Source of the DNA: Pseudomonas putida
Lineage (GTDB): Bacteria > Pseudomonadota > Gammaproteobacteria > Pseudomonadales > Pseudomonadaceae
Length of the DNA stretch: 64,000 nucleotides
Direction: 5' to 3'
Assembly (NCBI RefSeq): GCF_002025705.1
Contig: NZ_CP018846.1
Span: forward strand, 3,153,501-3,217,500
Below the pieces are notes generated by a model. That model saw nothing but the letters and a program-made list of their open reading frames with translations, made no database searches and was not told the origin of the DNA. The first letter of the stretch is position 1. Each line of letters opens with the position of its first letter. A program made the position numbers and the translations under genes. Below are positions 16,495 to 25,725 of the stretch, piece after piece.

Positions 16495-17883
16495 TCACTC
16501 ACGTCCTCCACCCAGCGCCTTGTACAGCGCGATCAGGTTCTGGCTACGCTCCAGGTGGGTGCTTACCAGCTCTTGCTGCGAAGCGAAGAGGTTGCGCTGG
16601 GCATCCAGGCTGTTGAGGTAGGTGTCCACGCCCGTCTGGAATCGCTGCTCGGCCAGTGCGTAGCTGCGGCTATTGGCCTTCACCAGCAGCTCCTGGGCCG
16701 TGGCCTGCTTGCCCAGTTCGTCGCGCGCGACCAGGCCGTCGGACACCTCCTGGAATGCCACCTGGATGGCCTTCTGGTAGTTGGCAACCTCGATCGAGGA
16801 CTGCACCTTGGCTACGTCGAGATTGGCCTGGTTGCGGCCCCAGTTGAAAATCGGCACATTGATCGACGGCACGAAACTCCAAGCCCCCTGCCCGCCCGAA
16901 AACAGATCGCCCAGTTGCCTGCTGGCCGAGCCCGCCGAAGCGGTCAGGCTGATGCTCGGGAAGAATGCTGCACGGGCGGCGCCGATGTTTGCATTGGCGG
17001 CCTTGAGCGCGTGTTCGGCAGCGAGTATGTCCGGGCGCTGGGTCAGTATCTGCGATGGCAGCCCTGCAGGCAGGGCCTCGCCCAGCTCTAACGCCTCAGG
17101 CCCGACCGCGGCCATTCGCTCGGGGGCCAGCGGCTTGCCCACCAGCAGCACCAGCGCATTGCGGTCCTGCTCCATCAGCCGCTGGTACTTGGCCTGGCTG
17201 GCCTGGGCCAAGCGCACGGTGCTTTGCGCCTGGCTCAGGTCCAGCTCTGTGGCAACGTCCTCCTCGTAGCTGCTACGAGTGGTCAGGTAACTTTGCTGCT
17301 GGCTCTCCAGGGTCTGCTTGCTCAACGCCAGCAACTGCATGTCCGCCTGCAACTGGTAGTAGGCGTTTGCAACCTCCGCAACCAGTGCAATCTGGGCACT
17401 GCGCTGCGCCTCGACGGTCTGCAAGTAAAGCTCCAGCGCCTGCTCATCAAGGCTGCGCACACGGCCGAAGAAATCCAGCTCGTAGGAAGCGAAGCCAACA
17501 CCTGCGTCATACCGGTGGCTGGTGCCCGTGCGTCCGTCGCTGGACACGTCCGCTGGCGTGCGCTGGCTGCTGCCGGACACCGTGGCATTGATCGACGGCA
17601 ACAAGTCGGCACGCCGTATACGGTACTGCGCCTGGGCCTTCTCGATATTGAGCAGCGACACGCGCAGGTCGCGGTTGTGCGCCAGCGCGTCTGCGATCAG
17701 GGCCTTGAGCTGCGGGTCTTCGAAGAACGTCCTCCACGGCAGGAGCGGCTGCGTACTTGCCTGCGCGTCAACCCAGTCATTGGCCACTGGCGCTACTGGC
17801 CGGTGGTATTGCGGGATCAGCGAGCAACCGCTGACCAGGCTCACGGCCAGTGCCAGGGCGGTCTTCAGTTTGCCGTGTCTCAT
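16495..17883 (-). CDS. RND efflux outer-membrane channel lipoprotein (OprM/TtgC/F/I type)
   Basis: The 462-residue protein begins with a lipoprotein signal peptide ([11 protein letters not shown]; cysteine at about 20) and carries the duplicated OEP helical repeats of TolC/OprM channels ([21 protein letters not shown]-like [12 protein letters not shown]). It forms the trimeric exit duct of a tripartite pump. The ATG at 17881-17883 overlaps the permease stop by 4 bases; an open frame extends upstream inside the permease gene but lacks channel similarity. It is the third gene of the adaptor-permease-channel operon. Confidence 0.93.
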   Translation of the reverse strand: MRHGKLKTALALAVSLVSGCSLIPQYHRPVAPVANDWVDAQASTQPLLPWRTFFEDPQLKALIADALAHNRDLRVSLLNIEKAQAQYRIRRADLLPSINATVSGSSQRTPADVSSDGRTGTSHRYDAGVGFASYELDFFGRVRSLDEQALELYLQTVEAQRSAQIALVAEVANAYYQLQADMQLLALSKQTLESQQQSYLTTRSSYEEDVATELDLSQAQSTVRLAQASQAKYQRLMEQDRNALVLLVGKPLAPERMAAVGPEALELGEALPAGLPSQILTQRPDILAAEHALKAANANIGAARAAFFPSISLTASAGSASRQLGDLFSGGQGAWSFVPSINVPIFNWGRNQANLDVAKVQSSIEVANYQKAIQVAFQEVSDGLVARDELGKQATAQELLVKANSRSYALAEQRFQTGVDTYLNSLDAQRNLFASQQELVSTHLERSQNLIALYKALGGGRE

Positions 17884-20800
17884 GCGCGCTCTCCTTGAGC
17901 CTCGGTATTGGCCTGCTGCGCCTTGCGGCTGAACAGGCGGGTGATGACCAGGAAGAACAACGGCACGAAGAACACCGCCAGGAAGGTCGCGGTGAGCATG
18001 CCACCGACCACGCCGGTACCGATGGAGTGCTGGCTGCCCGACCCAGGCCCGCTGGAGATTGCCAGCGGCAGCACGCCGAGGACAAAGGCCAAAGACGTCA
18101 TGATGATCGGGCGCAGCCGCTGGCGCGCCGCCTCCGCTGCCGCCTGCATCAGGGGCATGCCCTGCTCGTGCAACGCCTTGGCGAACTCGACGATCAGGAT
18201 GGCGTTCTTCGCCGACAAGCCCACGGTGGTCAGTAAGCCAACCTGGAAGAACACGTCGTTGGCCAGGCCACGCCCAAGGGTGGCCAGCACCGCACCGATC
18301 ACCCCCAGCGGCACCACCAGGATGACGGCCAGCGGCACCGACCAGCTCTCGTAGAGTGCGGCCAGGCACAGGAACACGATCAGCACCGAGATCGCATAAA
18401 GCGCTGGCGCCTGCGAGCCGGACAGACGTTCTTCATAGGAAATACCGGTGTACTGCAGGCCAACTCCCTCGGGCAGCTTGGCGATGATGCGCGCAACGGC
18501 CTGCATGGCATCCCCCGAGCTGTAGCCCGGCGCAGGCTCACCCTGAATCTCCACCGCCGGCACACCATTGAAGCGCTCAAGCTTTGGCGAACCGTAGGTC
18601 CAGTAACCGTGGGCAAAGGAAGAGAACTTGACCATTTCTCCCTTCGCATTGCGCACGTACCACTTGCTGAAATCTTCAGGCGATATCCGCGAGCTGATTT
18701 CGCCCTGCACGTACACTTTCTTGACCCGCCCGCGATCGATGAAGTCGTTGATATACGATGCCCCCCATGCGCTGCTCATCGTGTTGTTGATGTCGCTGAT
18801 GCTCACCTGCAGCGCACGGGCCTTTTCTTTATCGATGACAATCTGATACTGCGGCTCATCGTTCATGCCATTGGGGCGGACGTTGGCCAGCACCGGGTCG
18901 GCCGCAGCCAACTGCAGAAACTGGTCGCGGGCGGCAATCAACTTCTCATGCCCCAGGCCCACACGGTCCTGCAGATAGAAATCGAAGCCCATGGCATTGC
19001 CCAGTTCCAGGATCGCCGGCGGGACAATGGCGATCACGGTGCCATCCTTGATCTGCGAGGTTCGCGCCTGCAGGCGCTGGGCCAGTGCAAAAATGGTGGT
19101 GTCATCGGTGCCCACGCGTTCCTCCCACGGTTTGAGCCCGATGAACAGCATTCCCGAACTTTGGCCCCGGCCGGCGAAGTTGAAGCCGTTCACCGTGTAC
19201 GCGGAGTCGATCAGCCCACCTTCTTCCTCAAGCAGGTAGTCACGGACCTCGTTGAGCACCACTTGCGTGCGTGCAGCACTGGTGTTGGTCGGCATCTGGA
19301 CCTGAACGAACATCGTGCCCTGGTCCTCACCGGGCAAAAATGCCGTCGGGATCTTGGGGAACAACCAGCCGAGCGCCACCACGATCAGCGCGTAAACGCC
19401 CAGGAACAACGCCTTGCGCTTGGCAATGCCCACCACACCAGCCTTGTAGCGATCGGCGCTGCGGTCGAAGGTCCGGTTGAACCAGCCGAAGAACCCCTTC
19501 TTCTCATGATGATCATGGCCGATGGGCTTGAGCAATGTCGCGCACAGCGCCGGGGTGAAGATCATGGCCACCACCACCGACAACGCCATGGCCGAAACGA
19601 TGGTGATGGAAAACTGGCGGTAGATGATGCCGGTGGCACCACCAAAGAACGCCATCGGGACGAACACCGCCGACAGCACCATGGCGATACCTACCAGCGC
19701 ACCCTGGATCTGCCCCATCGATTTGCGGGTGGCCTCCTTGGGCGAAAGTCTGTCTTCCACCATCACCCGTTCGACGTTCTCCACCACCACGATGGCGTCA
19801 TCCACCAACAGGCCGATAGCCAGCACCATGCCGAACATGGTGAGGATATTGATGGTGAAGCCGAACGCCGCCAGTACCCCGAAAGTGCCCAGCAGCACCA
19901 CGGGTACGGCCAGCGTTGGGATCAGCGTCGCACGCAGGTTCTGCATGAACAGGTACATCACCAGGAACACCAGCACGATGCCTTCGAACAGGGTCTTCAC
20001 CACTTCGTGTATGGAGGCACCGACCGCAGGCGAAGTGTCGTAGGGGTAGACCACCTTCAAGCCCGCAGGCAGGAAGGGCTCAAGCTCACCCACTGTGTCA
20101 CGCACCCGCTGCACGGTATCCAGCAGGTTGGCACCGCTGGCCAGGCGCAGCGCGATGGCAGCAGCAGGCTTGCCGTTGTAGGTGCCGGAAATGGAAAAGT
20201 CTTCAGCCCCCAGTGCCACCGTAGCGACATCCTTGAGGCGTACTTGCGAGCCGTCCGGATTGACCTTGAGCAGGATGTCGAGAAACTGGTCGGCACTGGT
20301 CATGCGGGTCATGCCCAACACCGTGGCGTTGAGTTGCACACCTTTATGCGTCGGCAAGCCACCAAGGGCACCGGAGGAGACCTGGACGTTCTCCGACTTC
20401 ACCGCCTCGATGACATCCTGAGGCGTCAGTTGGTAACCGAGCAGTTTCTGCGGGTCCATCCAGATACGCATCGCATACTGCGCCGCCAGCATCTGGAAGT
20501 CGCCCACGCCTTTCACGCGGGTAATCGGGTCCTTGAGGTTGGACGCGATGTAGTTGCCGATGTCGAAATCATCCATCTTGCCGTCTTCGGAATACAGCCC
20601 GACGATCAGCATGAAGTTGATCTGGTACTTGGCGACCCGCAGCCCTTGGCGCTGCACTTCTTCAGGCAGCAATGGGGTGGCCAGCTGCAGCTTGTTCTGC
20701 ACCTGCACCTGGGCGATGTCCGGGTCGGTACCCTGGTCGAAGGTGACGATGATGGTCATGCTGCCATCGCTGTTGCTCTCCGACGAGATATAGCGAAGGC

Positions 20801-21020
20801 CGTCGAGGTTGTTCAGCTGTTGCTCGATCACTTGCACCACGGTGTCCTGCACGGTCTGTGCCGAAGCACCGGGGTAGGTGACGGTGATACTCACCGCCGG
20901 GGCGGCGATGTTGGGGTATTGGTTGACCGGCAGCTTGAGGATGCTGAAGCTGCCCGCGAGCATGATCACGATAGCGATCACCCAGGCGAAGATCGGCCGG
21001 TTGATGAAAAACGATGCCAT
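17880..21020 (-). CDS. RND multidrug/solvent efflux permease (TtgB/E/H, MexB type)
   Basis: The 1046-residue protein has the full hydrophobe/amphiphile efflux permease architecture: N-terminal [20 protein letters not shown], proton-relay aspartates in TM4 ([18 protein letters not shown], about 400-415) and the TM10 lysine in [15 protein letters not shown]. It is a proton antiporter that takes drugs, solvents and aromatic toxins from the periplasm or membrane. It is flanked by adaptor and channel genes in the standard operon order. The IclR regulator divergent from it resembles TtgV/TtgT/SrpS, so the closest known systems are the toluene-responsive TtgDEF/TtgGHI/SrpABC pumps; which one cannot be decided by eye. 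Confidence 0.95.
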   Translation of the reverse strand: MASFFINRPIFAWVIAIVIMLAGSFSILKLPVNQYPNIAAPAVSITVTYPGASAQTVQDTVVQVIEQQLNNLDGLRYISSESNSDGSMTIIVTFDQGTDPDIAQVQVQNKLQLATPLLPEEVQRQGLRVAKYQINFMLIVGLYSEDGKMDDFDIGNYIASNLKDPITRVKGVGDFQMLAAQYAMRIWMDPQKLLGYQLTPQDVIEAVKSENVQVSSGALGGLPTHKGVQLNATVLGMTRMTSADQFLDILLKVNPDGSQVRLKDVATVALGAEDFSISGTYNGKPAAAIALRLASGANLLDTVQRVRDTVGELEPFLPAGLKVVYPYDTSPAVGASIHEVVKTLFEGIVLVFLVMYLFMQNLRATLIPTLAVPVVLLGTFGVLAAFGFTINILTMFGMVLAIGLLVDDAIVVVENVERVMVEDRLSPKEATRKSMGQIQGALVGIAMVLSAVFVPMAFFGGATGIIYRQFSITIVSAMALSVVVAMIFTPALCATLLKPIGHDHHEKKGFFGWFNRTFDRSADRYKAGVVGIAKRKALFLGVYALIVVALGWLFPKIPTAFLPGEDQGTMFVQVQMPTNTSAARTQVVLNEVRDYLLEEEGGLIDSAYTVNGFNFAGRGQSSGMLFIGLKPWEERVGTDDTTIFALAQRLQARTSQIKDGTVIAIVPPAILELGNAMGFDFYLQDRVGLGHEKLIAARDQFLQLAAADPVLANVRPNGMNDEPQYQIVIDKEKARALQVSISDINNTMSSAWGASYINDFIDRGRVKKVYVQGEISSRISPEDFSKWYVRNAKGEMVKFSSFAHGYWTYGSPKLERFNGVPAVEIQGEPAPGYSSGDAMQAVARIIAKLPEGVGLQYTGISYEERLSGSQAPALYAISVLIVFLCLAALYESWSVPLAVILVVPLGVIGAVLATLGRGLANDVFFQVGLLTTVGLSAKNAILIVEFAKALHEQGMPLMQAAAEAARQRLRPIIMTSLAFVLGVLPLAISSGPGSGSQHSIGTGVVGGMLTATFLAVFFVPLFFLVITRLFSRKAQQANTEAQGERA

Positions 21021-21059
21021 TTGTATGTACCGGAAAGAGGCGGCTATGCCGGGGCAGTT

Positions 21060-22187
21060 CTATTGCTGCGAGCTTGCCAGGGATTGCAGAGGCGCGACGT
21101 TGCTGGCGGCCACAGGCTCGAGCACGATGCCTGGGCGAACACGCTGGACGCCTTCGGTGACGACCCGCTCGCCGGCACGCAGGCCAGACTCCACGAGCCA
21201 TTGGTTGCCAACCGTGCGTGTGGTGCGAATGTGCCGAAGCTCGGCCTTGTCGCCCTCGCCCACGATCCACGCGGTAGCCTCGCCTTTAAGGTCACGTGTC
21301 ACGCCTTGTTGCGGCACCAGGACCGCCTTGTGGCGTACCCCTTCGGCCAGCGCGCCATGGACGAACATCCCAGGCATCAGGATGCCGTCCGGATTGGGAA
21401 ACTGCGCCCGTAGCGTCACCGCGCCCGTACTGGGGTCAACCGTCACCTCGGAGAACTTCAGCGCCCCGGGGTGGGCGTAGGGCGTACCGTCTTCCAACGT
21501 CAGGTCGACCTTCACCTCGCCTGGTCCCACCATGGCCAGGTGCCCGGCGTCCAGCTCGCGGCGCAGCCGCAACAGGTCGGTGGAGGCTTGGGTGACGTCC
21601 ACGTAGATCGGGTCCAGCTGGTTGATGGTGGCCAGTTCCTGACTCTGCTGGGCACTGACCAGGGCACCTTCGGTGACGTTCGAGCGGCTGATGCGGCCGT
21701 TGATCGGCGACAGCACACGGGTGTACTCCAGGTTGATGTGCGCGGTCTTCAGTTCGGCTTCGGCCTGCTTCCAGTTGGCCTGGGCATCGTCGAGCTGCTG
21801 GCGGCTGATGGCCTTGGTCTCGAGCAGGCGCTGGTAGCGCTGGGCCAGGTTGCGGGCGGTATCGCGGCTGGCCTCGGCCTTGTCGAACGCGGCCTGATAC
21901 AACGCCGGTTCGATCTGGTACAGCTGTTGCCCTTTTCGAACCACGGCGCCTTCGGTGAACAGGCGCTTCTGCACGATTCCGCTGACCTGCGGACGCACTT
22001 CAGCCACCCGGTAGGCCGAGGTTCGCCCAGGCAGGTCGCTGCTGAGCAACACATCCTGCTCCTTGAGCTCGACCACGCCCACTTCGGGGGCCGAGGTATC
22101 TATCGTCTGCTGCGGCTTTTCACAAGCGCACAGCACGAGTGTCATCGACAGCAACGCGCCGAAGTTCTGCATGATTCTGATATTCAT
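21060..22187 (-). CDS. RND periplasmic adaptor lipoprotein (TtgA/D/G, MexA type)
   Basis: The 375-residue protein has a lipoprotein signal (MTLVLCAC; cysteine near 20-22), a biotinyl-lipoyl-like half motif (VRPQVSGIVQKRLFTEGAVV), an alpha-hairpin and a beta-barrel domain, as in membrane fusion proteins. It bridges the permease and the outer-membrane channel. The start has a strong AAGGAGAAACG ribosome-binding site. It is the first gene of the pump operon, 222 bp from the divergent IclR regulator. Confidence 0.94.
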   Translation of the reverse strand: MNIRIMQNFGALLSMTLVLCACEKPQQTIDTSAPEVGVVELKEQDVLLSSDLPGRTSAYRVAEVRPQVSGIVQKRLFTEGAVVRKGQQLYQIEPALYQAAFDKAEASRDTARNLAQRYQRLLETKAISRQQLDDAQANWKQAEAELKTAHINLEYTRVLSPINGRISRSNVTEGALVSAQQSQELATINQLDPIYVDVTQASTDLLRLRRELDAGHLAMVGPGEVKVDLTLEDGTPYAHPGALKFSEVTVDPSTGAVTLRAQFPNPDGILMPGMFVHGALAEGVRHKAVLVPQQGVTRDLKGEATAWIVGEGDKAELRHIRTTRTVGNQWLVESGLRAGERVVTEGVQRVRPGIVLEPVAASNVAPLQSLASSQQ

Positions 22188-22270
22188 CGTTTCTCCTTGG
22201 GCAAGGCACCGGGGCGGTCACTTGCCCGAGGACACCCTCGGGAAGCAATATTTAACCACCATGCAGTACC

Positions 22271-22291
22271 GTGTACCGCATTATGATACAC
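22271..22291. promoter_or_regulatory. inverted repeat GTGTA-N11-TACAC in the pump/IclR divergent region
   Basis: A 21-bp dyad lies between the pump operon and its divergent IclR regulator, where TtgV-like proteins bind overlapping promoters. It is a candidate operator by position and symmetry only. Confidence 0.4.
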
Positions 22292-22409
22292 ACATGTTTT
22301 TGAAGAAAACCAGCTTCGAAATATCCAGCCGCTGTCGATGAGGCGATGAACCTGTACACTCGGGCCGGCCGCCAAGGTGCAGCCGGCCCGTCGGTTTTCG
22401 AGGAATGAA

Positions 22410-23174
22410 ATGAGCGTTGAGAAAGAAAAGGCAGCAGAAGAGCTGCGCAGTGGTGGCATTCAGGTCATTGCCCGGGCCAGCGCCATCATGCGTGCCCTGG
22501 GCGCGCAACCGCAGGGCTTGAGCCTGGCGGCCATCGCCCAGGCCGTCGGCCTGCCACGCTCTACCGTGCAACGCATCATTGCTGCGCTGGAGGTGGAGAA
22601 GCTGGTGGAGGCCCTGCCCGGCAGCGGCTATCGCCTGGGGCCGGCCTTGGGCGAGCTGATTCATCAGGCCCATGGCGACATCATTTCCATCGCCAGGCAG
22701 TCACTGGAAGAACTTGGCGAAGCGCTTGGCGAGACCGTGGTGCTGTCGTGCATCCGTGGCCAGCAGACCCACGCGATCTTCCGGGTGATTGGTGAAAACG
22801 AGCTGCGGGTGGTGATTCCGCTGGGCCGCTCGATGCCCATGCACGCCACGGCGGATGGCAAGGTGTTGCTGTCGACCTTGACGGACGACAGCATCGTGCA
22901 GTGGCTGACACCCGCGCCACAAAAACTTACCGCCAATACCCTGGAGCTGCCTGCGTTGCTTGAACAGATCACGAAGATCCGCGGCACAGGCATCGCCCTG
23001 GACAACGAGGAGCATACCCCTGGCGTCAGCGCCATCAGCGTTCTGCTTCCGACACTGATGGGGCCTCATGCGGTGTCGGTGGTCGCGCCTACCGCACGCT
23101 TCGTCACCCGCAAGGACGAATTCCGCCAGGCCCTTGAAGCCGTGCGCGACGCCATTGGCCAGTCGCGCGCCTAA
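22410..23174 (+). CDS. IclR-family repressor of the RND pump (TtgV/TtgT/SrpS-like)
   Basis: The 254-residue protein has an IclR winged helix (GGIQVIARASAIMRALG, GLSLAAIAQAVGLPRSTVQR) followed by the IclR effector domain (ATADGKVLL). The N-terminal region closely resembles the known TtgV repressor of the P. putida solvent pump TtgGHI; TtgT and SrpS belong to the same group. TtgV-type proteins release DNA when bound by mono- and bicyclic aromatics. The ATG at 22410 has AGGAA upstream; eleven upstream in-frame codons are not needed. The divergent position confirms pump control. Confidence 0.92.
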   Translation: MSVEKEKAAEELRSGGIQVIARASAIMRALGAQPQGLSLAAIAQAVGLPRSTVQRIIAALEVEKLVEALPGSGYRLGPALGELIHQAHGDIISIARQSLEELGEALGETVVLSCIRGQQTHAIFRVIGENELRVVIPLGRSMPMHATADGKVLLSTLTDDSIVQWLTPAPQKLTANTLELPALLEQITKIRGTGIALDNEEHTPGVSAISVLLPTLMGPHAVSVVAPTARFVTRKDEFRQALEAVRDAIGQSRA

Positions 23175-24055
23175 GCCTGCGCTTGGCGTGCCACCTGCAA
23201 AAATGCTCGCACGGCACCGTTCACCTCGTCATTGCGACTGACCAGCAGCAGGTCTGCTTGCTGCTCGATGCCGTCGAGCTGGCGATAAGCGACGCCCGGT
23301 ATGTTCACCTGCAGCAGCGGTTCCGGCACCAGCGCCACACCCAGGCCGGCGGCCACCAGCGCCAGCAGGCTGAGGGTGCTGCCGGTGCGGTGCACCTTGG
23401 GCTCGCGCCCAAGTGCCTGGCGCAAGCCACGCAGCATGTTCTCGTCGGCGCCATGGGCGGCATACACGATCAGTGACGCTTCACCCAGCATGGAAACCTG
23501 CAGAGGGTTGGCGTCGACCAGAGGATGGCTGTCGGGCATCGCCACCAGCAACGGCCAGGTCCCGATTCGCTCGAAGCACAGCAAAGCGTCAACGATCTGG
23601 CCGCCATGGCTGGGGGCGTAACCGACATCCAGCTCCCCGGCCTGAATCGCTTCAACCTGCTGCTGCGGCGCCAGTTCACGCAGCACCAGTTCGGCCTGCG
23701 GATAGGCCGCATGAAACGCTCGCACGGCGACCATCAGCCGCCCGCTGAAAACCGCATTACCGGCAAAGCCGATGCGCACCGTACCCATCTCGCCGCGCAT
23801 GGCCCGCTGTACCGTCTGCTGGGCATGCGCAGCCTGCGCCAGGGTGCGCTGCGCTTCTGCGCAAAACAGCGTGCCGGCCTCCGTCAACTCGACCCGGCGG
23901 CTGGTGCGCACGAACAGCGGGCCACCGAGTTCCTCCTCCAGTGCCCGTATCTGCATGCTCAACGCCGACTGCACGATATGCAGGCGCTTGGCCGCACGGC
24001 CAAAATGCGCCTCTTCAGCCACGGCCAAGAAATAACGCAGGTGACGCAGCTCCAT
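23171..24055 (-). CDS. LysR-family transcriptional regulator
   Basis: The 294-residue protein has a canonical LysR helix-turn-helix (MELRHLRYFLAVAEEAHFGR, ALSMQIRALEEELGGPLFVR) close to the CatR/BenM type and an effector domain. ATG 24053-24055 with GGAG eight bases upstream is preferred over a TTG two codons earlier. It is divergent from the NTF2-like/hydrolase pair across 110 bp that hold a T-N11-A-type dyad, so it probably activates that pair. Its 3' end overlaps the convergent IclR gene by 4 bp. Confidence 0.9.
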   Translation of the reverse strand: MELRHLRYFLAVAEEAHFGRAAKRLHIVQSALSMQIRALEEELGGPLFVRTSRRVELTEAGTLFCAEAQRTLAQAAHAQQTVQRAMRGEMGTVRIGFAGNAVFSGRLMVAVRAFHAAYPQAELVLRELAPQQQVEAIQAGELDVGYAPSHGGQIVDALLCFERIGTWPLLVAMPDSHPLVDANPLQVSMLGEASLIVYAAHGADENMLRGLRQALGREPKVHRTGSTLSLLALVAAGLGVALVPEPLLQVNIPGVAYRQLDGIEQQADLLLVSRNDEVNGAVRAFLQVARQAQA

Positions 24056-24077
24056 CTTCAACTCCGTTCATTTTTTA

Positions 24078-24096
24078 TGATCAATCGTTCAGATCA
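24078..24096. promoter_or_regulatory. LysR-type box TGATC-N9-GATCA
   Basis: The dyad TGATC(24078-24082)/GATCA(24092-24096) in the 110-bp divergent region has the symmetry and spacing of an LTTR binding site upstream of the NTF2-like gene at 24166. Confidence 0.5.
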
Positions 24097-24165
24097 ATCT
24101 ATTTGAGTTTACTTCAGAACGGGAAGAAGCTTGGGCTGATTGTCTATCCCCATGAGTACTGCACC

Positions 24166-24741
24166 ATGAACAGCTACCTGCACGACCGCCTACAGATTAC
24201 CGACCTCATCACCGGCTGGATCCACCGGGACCTCGGCCAATGGGAGCAACTGGCCACGCTGTTCCACCCCGACGGCGTGATCGAAATCACCTGGTACGAA
24301 GGCCCGTTCACAGGGTTCATCGAGGGCTCCCGGCGCATGGGCGCCTCCGACCTGCGCACCAAGCACCTGATCGGTACGCCCGTGGTACAGATCAACGGCG
24401 ACCGTGCCATCGTCGAGACCAATGCGGTGATCGTCGCCGAAAATGTGCGCCTGGACCTGGGCTGCAGCGTACACAACCGCTTTTATGACCTCGCCGAAAA
24501 GCGCGATGGCCAGTGGAAACTGCTCAAACGCCAGAGCATCTATGACATGGGCGGATTCACCTTCCCCTGCGGGCCGGTGGCCATCGATGCGCAGGTGCTG
24601 GCGCGCTACCCGCGCGAGTATGCGCCCTTGGCCTACCTGCTGGAGAAAAGCGGTTTCCCGCTGAACCGCACATTCGCCACCCGCGGTAGCAAGCTGGAAA
24701 GCGCCATTCGCGAGAACGCACAGGCCTGGCTCGCCGACTGA
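24166..24741 (+). CDS. NTF2/SnoaL-like protein
   Basis: The 191-residue protein has the cone-shaped NTF2-like signature: an N-terminal helix pair followed by WEQLATLFHPDGVIEITW, then NRFYDLAEKRDGQWKLLKRQSIYDM. The fold hosts small-molecule isomerases, dehydratases, cyclases and ring-hydroxylating dioxygenase beta subunits; no oxygenase alpha subunit is present. ATG 24166 is chosen because the fold starts there, although no strong Shine-Dalgarno is visible. It is followed 48 bp later by an alpha/beta hydrolase, probably in one LysR-controlled transcription unit. The reaction is unknown. Confidence 0.82.
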   Translation: MNSYLHDRLQITDLITGWIHRDLGQWEQLATLFHPDGVIEITWYEGPFTGFIEGSRRMGASDLRTKHLIGTPVVQINGDRAIVETNAVIVAENVRLDLGCSVHNRFYDLAEKRDGQWKLLKRQSIYDMGGFTFPCGPVAIDAQVLARYPREYAPLAYLLEKSGFPLNRTFATRGSKLESAIRENAQAWLAD

Positions 24742-24764
24742 CACCCGATTACAGCGCCACACAC

Positions 24765-24776
24765 AAGAACAACAAG
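24765..24776 (+). promoter_or_regulatory. Hfq/Crc motif upstream of the alpha/beta hydrolase
   Basis: AAGAACAACAAG overlaps the upstream edge of the AGAGGAG ribosome-binding site of the hydrolase gene and contains two overlapping AANAANAA matches. Confidence 0.55.
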
Positions 24777-24789
24777 AGGAGCAAAACCG

Positions 24790-25668
24790 ATGTGCAAACA
24801 GGAATACGTTTTCCGCGGCCTGGGCGTCTCGCTGTCGGGGCGCGGCCGCGTGCCCGAAATCGAGAGCGTGGAGCCGCTGCCACTGATTGTGGCCATCCAT
24901 GGCGGCACCTACAGCTCCCGTTACTTCGACGTGCCGGGCCATTCGTTGCTGGACCGGGCACAGGCACAAGGGCTACCCATCTTTGCCATCGACCGCCCGG
25001 GTTACGGCATCAGCGCAGCCTACGCCGAGAACGCACCAAGCATCCTCGACAACGCAGAGATCCTCGACTCCGCCATCCAGGACCTTTGGCACAACTACCC
25101 ACACAACGCCAGCGGTATCGTCCTGATCGGCCATTCCATCGGCGCGGCCATCAGCATCGCCATTGCTGCGCGCCAGCCTTCCTGGCCGCTGCTGGGCATC
25201 GCGCTTTCTGGCGTCGGGCTCGACCCGGTACCCGCCTCCAAAGACAAGTGGAACAGTGTGCCTGCGCAACAAGCTCTGGTCAGTGTGCCGCCCCAGGCAA
25301 TGGATGGCTTTTTCTTCGGGCCGCAGGCCACCTACGACCATACCATCATGCCCCAGGCCAGCCATGCCGCGTGCGCCCCTGCCCCGCGCAGTGAGCTTGT
25401 GGACATCGGCATGCAGTGGCCCAGGCAGGTCGGGCGCCTCGCAGCGCAGGTGAAGGTGCCCGTGCATTATCGGCAACCGGAGTTCGAGCAGTTGTGGCCC
25501 GTCGATGAAGCTACTGTGCAGCGTTTTGCCCAAGCCTTTGTCAATTGCCCGGCCATGGACGCCGCCCTGTTCCGGGACGCCGGCCATTGCATCGACTTTC
25601 ACCGCATGGGCGAAGCGTTCCAGTTCCAGCAACTGGCTTTTGCCAGGCGCTGCGCCGCCAGCGCCTGA
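24790..25668 (+). CDS. alpha/beta-fold hydrolase
   Basis: The 292-residue protein has the alpha/beta-hydrolase landmarks: oxyanion region AIHGGTYSSRYFD, DRPGYGIS, nucleophile elbow GHSIGAA (serine at about 117) and a terminal histidine in DAGHCIDFH (about 262). It could hydrolyse an ester or a C-C bond of a meta-cleavage product, or dehalogenate; the sequence does not decide. It is co-oriented with the NTF2-like gene and followed by a strong terminator, so the two form a small operon embedded between the aromatic modules. Confidence 0.88.
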   Translation: MCKQEYVFRGLGVSLSGRGRVPEIESVEPLPLIVAIHGGTYSSRYFDVPGHSLLDRAQAQGLPIFAIDRPGYGISAAYAENAPSILDNAEILDSAIQDLWHNYPHNASGIVLIGHSIGAAISIAIAARQPSWPLLGIALSGVGLDPVPASKDKWNSVPAQQALVSVPPQAMDGFFFGPQATYDHTIMPQASHAACAPAPRSELVDIGMQWPRQVGRLAAQVKVPVHYRQPEFEQLWPVDEATVQRFAQAFVNCPAMDAALFRDAGHCIDFHRMGEAFQFQQLAFARRCAASA

Positions 25669-25685
25669 ACTGCGCGAGCAACCTG

Positions 25686-25717
25686 GCCCTGGCAGTGCGC
25701 ACTGCCAGGGCTTTTTT
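25686..25717 (+). terminator. intrinsic terminator after the hydrolase gene
   Basis: An 11-bp perfect stem GCCCTGGCAGT/ACTGCCAGGGC (25686-25696, 25701-25711) with a GCGC loop is followed by six T residues. It separates the rightward hydrolase operon from the convergent module B. Confidence 0.93.
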
Positions 25718-25725
25718 CATTGGGT

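Noticed and set aside
16495..18369. 624-codon open frame for the outer-membrane channel extending 162 codons upstream of 17883
   Set aside because: The extension lies inside the permease gene in another frame; the lipoprotein signal peptide begins at 17883, with a 4-bp overlap typical of coupled pump genes.
18609..21413. Long rightward open frame (934 codons) opposite the RND permease
   Set aside because: It is a mirror of the high-GC permease and adaptor genes, His/Gln/Arg-rich, with no ribosome-binding site or domain; the permease strand carries all motifs.
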